Assembly (NCBI GenBank): GCA_017547975.1
Contig: JAFYNU010000506.1
Coordinates: 1 to 12,866 of the forward strand
DNA: 12,866 nt
Reading direction: 5' to 3'
Source: Clostridia bacterium
Lineage (GTDB): Bacteria > Bacillota > Clostridia > Oscillospirales > QAMX01
Under the pieces are notes generated by a model. The model was not told where the DNA came from. It saw only the letters and a program-made list of their open reading frames with translations, and made no database searches. Both the position numbers and the translations under genes were made by a program. Of the stretch, positions 7,579 through 12,866 are shown one piece after another; the stretch's first letter is position 1, and each line of letters begins with the position of its first letter.

Positions 7579-8697
7579 ATGAAAACCAAATTCCGTGTCT
7601 GTATCATCGGCACCGGCATGATCGCCAATTCGGCCCACATCCCCTCCTACCGTCACCTGCCGGACGATTTTGAAATCGTAGGGGTTTGCGACATCCGCCC
7701 CGAAGCCGCCGCCGAAACCGCCGCCCGGGTGGGTCTGGATAAATACTACACCAACGCCGAGGAAATGCTCTCTGCCCTGAAGCCCGACCTGGTTTCGGTT
7801 TGCACCCCCAACAATTTCCATAAGCCCATGACCATCCTGGCCCTGGAACACGGGGCCCACGTCATCTGCGAAAAGCCCATCGCCCTGACCCTGAAGGACG
7901 CCAAAGAGATGTACGCCACCGCCCACCGCTGCGGCAAAATCCTCTTTGCCAACCAAAGCATGCGCTTCCGCGCCGACTTCATGGCCGCCAAGGACATGAT
8001 CCAGAAGGGCATGCTGGGGGACGTATACTTCTCCGAATTTGCCCGGATCCGCCGCCGGGGCGTGCCCAGATGGGGTATGTTCCACATCAAGGAAATGAAC
8101 GGAGGCGGCGCCTTCTGCGATATCGGTGTCCACTTCTTAGACGCCATGAACTGGATGCTGGGAAATCCCGAAGTGCTTTCGGTCAGCGGCAATTCCCAGG
8201 ACGTGATCTCCCACCTGAAAAACGACGTGCCCCCCACCCTGGCGGACTCGGGCGCCTACGGCGGGGTCTTTACCCCCCGTCCCTACAAGGACGAGGAATT
8301 TTCGGTGGAAGAGTTTGCTTCGGGTTACATCCGCTTCGCCGGGAACAAATCCTGCTCCTTCAAGGTGGCATGGGCCATCAACCAGCCGGAGCAGTTCGAC
8401 ATTCGCCTGTCGGGTGACAAGGCGGGGCTCTACCTGCCCGAAGGGAAGCTCTATTCTACCTCCAATGGCTACCTCACCGACGTACAGCCCCGGATCGTGG
8501 ACGAATCCCCCTACAAGGCCACCCAGCCCTTCTTCATGCACTTCCACCTTTTCGATAACGTGCTGGAAGTCCTGCGGGGCGAGGGGGAATACCTCATCAA
8601 GGAAGAGGAAATTTTGAATATTTCCGCCGCCATCGAAGCCTTCTACCGCTCCTGCGACGAGGGTCGGGAGATCGCCGTTTCCGAACTGGAAGCATAA
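7579..8697 (+). CDS. Gfo/Idh/MocA-family oxidoreductase, canonical active site (operon gene 3)
   Basis: This 372-residue protein is the most canonical of the three-plus-one-type oxidoreductase motifs in the operon. It has GTGMIA (residues 11-16) as the dinucleotide loop, VCDIRPEAA after the second strand, CEKP with catalytic K99, and GGGAFCDIGVHFLD with D181 and H185. An arginine-rich RIRRRGVPRWG segment (157-166) precedes the catalytic loop; comparable segments occur in many Clostridia and Bacilli sugar oxidoreductases of this family. It should be a soluble NAD(P)-dependent enzyme acting on a sugar-like hydroxyl or carbonyl; direction and substrate are unknown. AAAGGAG (7564-7570) lies 8 nt before the ATG. 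The gene sits 13 bp after operon gene 2 and 15 bp before operon gene 4, so it is cotranscribed. Confidence 0.92.
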   Translation: MKTKFRVCIIGTGMIANSAHIPSYRHLPDDFEIVGVCDIRPEAAAETAARVGLDKYYTNAEEMLSALKPDLVSVCTPNNFHKPMTILALEHGAHVICEKPIALTLKDAKEMYATAHRCGKILFANQSMRFRADFMAAKDMIQKGMLGDVYFSEFARIRRRGVPRWGMFHIKEMNGGGAFCDIGVHFLDAMNWMLGNPEVLSVSGNSQDVISHLKNDVPPTLADSGAYGGVFTPRPYKDEEFSVEEFASGYIRFAGNKSCSFKVAWAINQPEQFDIRLSGDKAGLYLPEGKLYSTSNGYLTDVQPRIVDESPYKATQPFFMHFHLFDNVLEVLRGEGEYLIKEEEILNISAAIEAFYRSCDEGREIAVSELEA

Positions 8698-8712
8698 GAA
8701 AGGACGCAGATC

Positions 8713-9816
8713 ATGGATAAACGCTACAAGGTTGTCATCATCGGCTTTGCCCACATGCACATCAACGACGTGGCCGCCGGTTTTTACGAAAATCCCCGCA
8801 TTGACCTGGTGGCCTGTGCCGATACCCACCCTCTGGTGGAGGAAATCTCCTTCGGTCCCTATACCCGTACCTGGAACCTGAAGTTTGCAAAGGAACACTT
8901 TGGAAATCCCCGGGTGTACGAGGATTACGTGGAAATGCTGGACACCGAAAAGCCCGACCTGGCCATCATCACCAGTGAAAACTTCTACCACGCCGAAATC
9001 GTGAAGGCCTGTGCCGCCCGGGGCGTTGGGGTCTGCATTGAAAAACCCATGGCCATCAGCTACGCCGACGCCAAAATCATCGAAGAAGTCACCCGGGAAG
9101 CCGGGGTATTCGCCATTGTCAACTGGCCCATCACCTGGCGGCCCTACCTGCACCAGATGAAGCGTCTGGCGGACGAAGGACAGATCGGCCGGGTCATCGG
9201 CCTGCAGTACCGGGCAGGTCACACCGGCCCCCTGGGTCCCGGGGCAAAGCACCGGGGCGTCACCGAAACCGCCGACGATATGACCCCCGAGGCCAAGGGC
9301 CGCACCTGGTGGCACCAGGCAAAGTGCGGCGGCGGCGCCATGCTGGATTTGTGCTGTTACGGCTGTCTCTTCTCCCAGTGGTTCATCGGCGGCCGGGCCA
9401 AGGAAGTCACCGCCATGAAATCCAACCTGACCTCCCCCTGGGGAGACGTGGAGGACAACGCCACCCTGATTGCCCGCTTCGACGGGGCAATCTGCAACAT
9501 TGAAGGCACCTGGACCACCCCCCAACCCCTGGCCCAGGCCGGTCCCATCGTGTACGGGGAATACGGTTCCCTGACCTGCCGCAAGACCCCGGAGGGCGTG
9601 GTGGTTCGCTACACCTCCCCCTACGGCGAGGAAGAGGAATTCCCCATTGAGCCCTTCGCCGACGGCATGCACGACGTGGCGGAAGCCTTCGTCAACTCCA
9701 TGGATACCGGCATCCCGCCCCACGAAACCCTGACCCTGCCCATGAACCTGGCGGCCATGGAAATTCTGGACGCCGGCATTCGCTCCGCCGAAAGCGGAAA
9801 AGTGGAAGCTTTATGA
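8713..9816 (+). CDS. Gfo/Idh/MocA-like oxidoreductase, divergent subtype, paralogue of operon gene 2 (operon gene 4)
   Basis: The 367-residue protein has a Rossmann N-terminus with GFAHMH (residues 11-16) in place of GxGxxG, CIEKP with K111, VNWP (136-139), and a TWWHQAKCGGG segment leading into MLDLCCYGC. There, Tyr (Y216) replaces the usual D-x3-H histidine after D212. All these departures match operon gene 2, so the pair arose by duplication or was co-acquired. The C-terminus (PMNLAAMEILDAGIRSAESG) also matches that paralogue. The protein carries an insert around residues 168-195 (GHTGPLGPGAKHRG onward) near the substrate domain that is longer than in operon gene 2. It may act on a related substrate or form mixed oligomers with its paralogue. 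GAAAGGA lies 8 nt before the ATG. The stop overlaps the activase start by 4 bp (ATGA, 9813-9816), indicating translational coupling. Confidence 0.88.
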   Translation: MDKRYKVVIIGFAHMHINDVAAGFYENPRIDLVACADTHPLVEEISFGPYTRTWNLKFAKEHFGNPRVYEDYVEMLDTEKPDLAIITSENFYHAEIVKACAARGVGVCIEKPMAISYADAKIIEEVTREAGVFAIVNWPITWRPYLHQMKRLADEGQIGRVIGLQYRAGHTGPLGPGAKHRGVTETADDMTPEAKGRTWWHQAKCGGGAMLDLCCYGCLFSQWFIGGRAKEVTAMKSNLTSPWGDVEDNATLIARFDGAICNIEGTWTTPQPLAQAGPIVYGEYGSLTCRKTPEGVVVRYTSPYGEEEEFPIEPFADGMHDVAEAFVNSMDTGIPPHETLTLPMNLAAMEILDAGIRSAESGKVEAL

Positions 9817-10637
9817 GTCTTTCTGCCACCATCACCGACATTCAGCGCTTTTCGGTACACGACGGACCGGGAATCCGCACCACGGTGTTTGTGAAGGGGT
9901 GCAACATGCACTGCCCCTGGTGTCACAACCCCGAAACCCTGTCCTTCGAACCCCAAACCTTCTTTTACCCCGACCTTTGCATTGGCTGCGGCCTGTGTGA
10001 TGAGGGGTGCTACGCCGGGGCCAAGGTTGCCTGCGGCAAGGAAATGACCCTGGAGGAGGTTTTGGCGGTGATTTTGGAGGACAAGCCCTACTACGGCACC
10101 GAGGGGGGCGTCACCCTGTCGGGCGGAGAGCCCACCTGCCGTCCCGAATTTGCGGGGGCCCTGCTCGCCGCCTGCAAAAAAGAGGGGATCGGTACCGCCA
10201 TCGAAACCAACATGTCCACCCCCTGGGAAAATATCCGGAAATCGGTAGCCGACGCCGACCTGGTCATGTGCGACCTGAAGGATGCGGATGCGGAACGGCA
10301 TCTCCAATTGACGGGGGCCCGCTTGGAAACCATCCGGGAGAATATCCGCCGGGTATCGGCGGAGCTTGGAAAACCCATCCTCCTTCGCACTCCCCTGATT
10401 CCCGGCGTCAACGCCCACGCCGAAACCATTTCCAACATTGCGGCCTTTGCCGCCACCCTGCCCACCCTTGCGGCCTACGAGCTTTTGCCCTACCACCCCC
10501 TGGGGGTAGACAAGGCCCGGGCCCTGGGGGAAGAGGCCATCCGCTACGAAAAACCCAGCCTGGATCTGATCCACACCCTGGCAAACGCCGCCGGGGAACA
10601 GGTTGACCGGGTACGGGTGGCCGGAATTTTACGCTGA
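9813..10637 (+). CDS. Glycyl radical enzyme activating enzyme (radical SAM), single ferredoxin-type insert
   Basis: This 274-residue radical SAM protein should use a reduced [4Fe-4S] cluster and S-adenosylmethionine to abstract hydrogen from the radical glycine of the GRE encoded next. DGPGIRTTVFVKGC (17-30) leads into the CxxxCxxC cluster ligands C30, C34 and C37. GGVTLSGGEPT (98-108) is the SAM-binding GGE region, and LLPYHPLG is the C-terminal signature of PflA-type activases. An insert holds one CX2CX2CX3C motif (C56, C59, C62, C66), suggesting an auxiliary [4Fe-4S] cluster. Activases of benzylsuccinate synthase, HPA decarboxylase and choline lyase typically have two such motifs; here only an isolated C74 follows. 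The ATG overlaps the previous stop, and only a weak Shine-Dalgarno (GTGGAAG, 9802-9808) is present. Translation therefore probably relies on coupling and may give less activase than GRE, which suits a catalytic role. Confidence 0.95.
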   Translation: MSLSATITDIQRFSVHDGPGIRTTVFVKGCNMHCPWCHNPETLSFEPQTFFYPDLCIGCGLCDEGCYAGAKVACGKEMTLEEVLAVILEDKPYYGTEGGVTLSGGEPTCRPEFAGALLAACKKEGIGTAIETNMSTPWENIRKSVADADLVMCDLKDADAERHLQLTGARLETIRENIRRVSAELGKPILLRTPLIPGVNAHAETISNIAAFAATLPTLAAYELLPYHPLGVDKARALGEEAIRYEKPSLDLIHTLANAAGEQVDRVRVAGILR

Positions 10638-10648
10638 AAGGAGTTCCC

Positions 10649-12790
10649 ATGACCTATCAGGAACGCATGAAAGCCCTGCGGGCCAAAAAAATTGCCGACA
10701 CCAAGGCCAAAATGACCCAACAGGGATACATGGATGCCGACGACTACGGCACCGTCCCCCTGCCGGAGGGCTACCATTTCGAACCCACCAAAAAAGACGG
10801 GGGCATTTTCGGCCCTGCCGCCTGCATTGAAAATTACGAACGCTTCATGGAAAACCATCCCATCTACGTGGACCCCCTGGAAATTCTGGCGGGGCGGTGG
10901 CGGGATCGGTTTGACAAATACCGGGAGGATTTCCCCTGGCCCGATTACTTCTCCTACGACCACCTGAAGCCCCTGCAGGAGCTTTACGACACCAACCCGG
11001 GCATTGCCAAGTGGGCCCACTTCGCCGCCGACTATTCCATCGGTATGCGGCTCGGCTGGGGCGGCTTGCTCCAAAAGGTGCGCCGTTACCGTGCCCTGAA
11101 CCGGGACCCCGAAAAGGAGGTCTTTTACGATGCGGAGGAACGCACCGTACTGGCCATCCAGGGCTTCATCGCCCGGCACGTCCCGGAAATTGAGCGGCTT
11201 CTTGCGGAGGAGACCCGTCCGGAAATCCAGGCCACCCTCCGGGATATGCTGGAAGCCAACCAAAACATCATCGAAAAGCCCCCTGCCACCTTCCTGGAAG
11301 CCTGCCAGTGGATGGCCTGGTTCGCCACGGTGTCCCGGATGTATAACCGGGACGGCGCCGGGTGCCAGCTGGACGTAATGCTTTACCCCTACTACCAGCG
11401 GGACAAAAAGGCGGGGATTCTGGATGACGAAAAGGCCAAATTCATTCTTGCCAACCTCCTTCTGGTGGATACCCACTACTACCAGCTTTCGGGGCCCGAC
11501 GTGGAGGGCAACGACATGACAAGCCCCCTCTCCTACCTGATTCTGGAAGCCGGACGCATGCTGGACGCCTCCTGCAACCTGACGGTGCGGTGGCACGAAA
11601 ACATGGACGAAGCCTTTTTCCGCAAGGCTGTGGAAACCATTTTCGAGGACCGCCGGGGCTGGCCCCGCTTCTCCGGTGACCTGGGCTTGATGAATTACAC
11701 CAAAAACAAGGGTATCACCAAAGAAATCGCCCGGAGCCGCTACGCCGTGGGGTGCCACTGGATGTCGGTGCCCGGCAGAGAATATTCCCTGAACGACACC
11801 ATCAAGATCAACGTGGCCAAGCTTTTCATGGTGGCCTTTGACGAAATGATGGCGGCAGACGACGAAAAGAACATGGATACGCTGACCCGCCTGATCCGCA
11901 AGCACATGGAGATTGCGGTGGATACCATTGCCAAGGGGCTCCTCTTCCACATGGAGCACCAGCACAAGGTCTTCCCCGAGCTGGTGATGAACCTGATGAT
12001 GCAGGGCACCATCGAGCGGGGCGAAAACATTTCCCAATGCGCCGAGCTTTTCACCTTCGGCATTGACGGCGCAGGCCTTGGCACGGTGGCCGATTCCCTT
12101 GCCGCCATCGAAGCCCGGGTGGTGAACGAAAAGAAGCTCACCTTCGACGAGCTCAACGCCTGGCTCCAAAACGACTTTGAAGGGGTCATGGGGGAACGCA
12201 TCCGGCTGATGCTTGCCTCCTCCCCCCGCTACTGCGGCGGCAACACCCTGGGGGACAAGTGGGCCAAATGGCTCAGCGTCACCTGGGCCGACGTGATCAA
12301 AAGCTACCCCATGCCCGAACCCGCCCAGATCATCCCGGGCTGGTTCTCCTGGTCCAGAACCATTCAGTTTGGTCAAACCGTAGGTGCCACCCCCAACGGA
12401 CGGCACAAGGGCGCCCCCATCACCCACGGGGCCAACCCCACCCCCGGTTTCCGCAAGGACGGGGCGGTCACCGCCATGGCCACCGGCATCGCCGCCATCC
12501 AGCCGGGTTACGGCGATCCCGCACCCCTGCAGCTGGAGTTTGATCCCCGGCTTTCCGCCGAAGAAGGCGGCATCGACCGGGTCGCCGAGGTTATCAAGAC
12601 CCACTTCCGCATGGGTGGTACCCTGATCAACATCAACGTACTGGATAAGGACGTATTGATGGAGGCACACCGGGATCCCATGAGCCACCCCGACCTGGTG
12701 GTGCGGGTCACCGGCTTCACCGCCTACTTCTGCGCCCTGTCCCCCGAATTCCGACAATTGGTCATCGACCGCTTTATCGACGGCATGTAA
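10649..12790 (+). CDS. Glycyl radical enzyme of the PFL/diol-dehydratase superfamily, function unassigned
   Basis: A 713-residue glycyl radical enzyme, oxygen-sensitive once activated. The C-terminal glycine loop is VVRVTGFTAYF with the radical glycine at G689, 25 residues from the end. The active-site cysteine is C369 in AVGCHWMSVPGREY; this aligns with the GCVEPQ-x-PGK-TEG loop of choline lyase and glycerol/diol dehydratases. The GRE-fold landmarks are in order: HPIYVDPLEILAGRW (69-83), GAGCQLDVMLYPYYQRD, RRGWPRFSGDLGL, VGATPNGRHKGAP and LININVLDKDVL. The Glu at Cys+2 that acts as base in those lyases and dehydratases is Trp (W371), so simple assignment to them is not supported. At 713 residues it is shorter than most GREs (about 760-900), mainly at the N-terminus. 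No microcompartment-targeting helix is evident. AAAGGAG lies 5 nt before the ATG and 11 bp separate it from the activase gene, which is its evident partner. The reaction could be a dehydration, C-C or C-X cleavage, or addition. Confidence 0.93.
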   Translation: MTYQERMKALRAKKIADTKAKMTQQGYMDADDYGTVPLPEGYHFEPTKKDGGIFGPAACIENYERFMENHPIYVDPLEILAGRWRDRFDKYREDFPWPDYFSYDHLKPLQELYDTNPGIAKWAHFAADYSIGMRLGWGGLLQKVRRYRALNRDPEKEVFYDAEERTVLAIQGFIARHVPEIERLLAEETRPEIQATLRDMLEANQNIIEKPPATFLEACQWMAWFATVSRMYNRDGAGCQLDVMLYPYYQRDKKAGILDDEKAKFILANLLLVDTHYYQLSGPDVEGNDMTSPLSYLILEAGRMLDASCNLTVRWHENMDEAFFRKAVETIFEDRRGWPRFSGDLGLMNYTKNKGITKEIARSRYAVGCHWMSVPGREYSLNDTIKINVAKLFMVAFDEMMAADDEKNMDTLTRLIRKHMEIAVDTIAKGLLFHMEHQHKVFPELVMNLMMQGTIERGENISQCAELFTFGIDGAGLGTVADSLAAIEARVVNEKKLTFDELNAWLQNDFEGVMGERIRLMLASSPRYCGGNTLGDKWAKWLSVTWADVIKSYPMPEPAQIIPGWFSWSRTIQFGQTVGATPNGRHKGAPITHGANPTPGFRKDGAVTAMATGIAAIQPGYGDPAPLQLEFDPRLSAEEGGIDRVAEVIKTHFRMGGTLININVLDKDVLMEAHRDPMSHPDLVVRVTGFTAYFCALSPEFRQLVIDRFIDGM

Positions 12791-12795
12791 ATAGC

Positions 12796-12828
12796 AATGA
12801 CAGAGAATGCGATGCATTCCCTGCCATT
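12796..12828 (+). terminator. Probable rho-independent terminator ending the GRE operon
   Basis: Arms AATG-a-CAG-a-GAATGC (12796-12810) and GCATTC-c-CTG-c-CATT (12814-12828) pair with two A:C mismatches around a GAT loop. TTCGTTTCTGTTT follows as a T-rich but interrupted tract. It begins 5 bp after the GRE stop codon. The mismatches and broken T-tract make it weaker than the terminator at 4061-4092, so some read-through is possible. Confidence 0.7.
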
Positions 12829-12866
12829 TTCGTTTCTGTTTAGAAGCAAAAGCTTCGGTCTTCCCC

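Noticed and set aside
5388..12790. GRE-associated bacterial microcompartment locus
   Set aside because: No shell protein, aldehyde dehydrogenase, phosphotransacylase or encapsulation peptide is visible in the window.
10649..12790. Assignment of the GRE as pyruvate formate-lyase or choline lyase
   Set aside because: The Cys-Cys pair of pyruvate formate-lyase is absent, and the GCVE motif of choline lyase is GCHW here.
10544..12817. Very long minus-strand open frame (757 codons) antisense to the GRE gene, with similar ones at 5925-7640 and 8137-9723
   Set aside because: They lie in exact codon register with the sense genes, so they stay open simply because the sense genes avoid TTA, CTA and TCA codons. 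The sense strand carries clear family motifs, whereas the antisense translations are Gly/Val/His-rich and low in motif content.
12843..12856. GAAGC-AAAA-GCTTC hairpin near the right edge
   Set aside because: The stem is only 5 bp and is not followed by a T-tract. The sequence ends 10 bases later, so neither a terminator nor a regulatory role can be supported.

Overview
The window looks like chromosomal DNA of an obligately anaerobic, high-GC Gram-positive bacterium, probably a gut-type Clostridia (Oscillospirales-like). This is inference. It rests on an oxygen-sensitive glycyl radical enzyme, strong AGGAGG-type ribosome binding sites, sigma-A-type promoters and strongly GC-biased codon use. 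No tRNA, rRNA, CRISPR array, insertion sequence or phage gene was seen.

Layout. (1) 3-4049 (+): a very large STAND P-loop ATPase. It is probably cut at its N-terminus by the window edge, and it has a long C-terminal region that looks like beta-propellers. It ends at a strong bidirectional terminator (4061-4092). (2) 4101-5210 (-): a regulator with a LacI-type sugar-binding domain and a C-terminal LuxR-like helix-turn-helix, instead of the usual N-terminal LacI helix-turn-helix. (3) 5211-5387: a divergent control region. Two 8-bp elements, GGGGACTT and TGTGATAT, occur at identical spacing in both promoters, so they form nested inverted repeats about one shared centre. (4) 5388-12790 (+): a tight five-gene operon of three Gfo/Idh/MocA-type oxidoreductases, a glycyl radical activating enzyme and a glycyl radical enzyme (GRE). 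It is closed by a hairpin terminator at 12796-12828.

How the genes may work together. The regulator probably senses a sugar-like ligand and controls the divergent operon. The oxidoreductases would oxidise or reduce a hydroxyl of a sugar, sugar acid, cyclitol or glycoside. The GRE would then carry out a radical step on the keto or hydroxy intermediate, after its glycyl radical is installed by the SAM-dependent activase. The GRE has the fold signatures, the radical glycine loop (RVTGF) and the active-site cysteine loop. However, the glutamate found two residues after the cysteine in choline lyase and glycerol/diol dehydratases is a tryptophan. Two of the three oxidoreductases are paralogues with non-standard residues at the usual nucleotide-binding and catalytic positions. 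This GRE plus three Gfo/Idh set matches no characterised pathway I can name, and it is the main candidate for an undescribed system here. No shell proteins, transporters or aldehyde/alcohol dehydrogenases of GRE microcompartments are present in the window.
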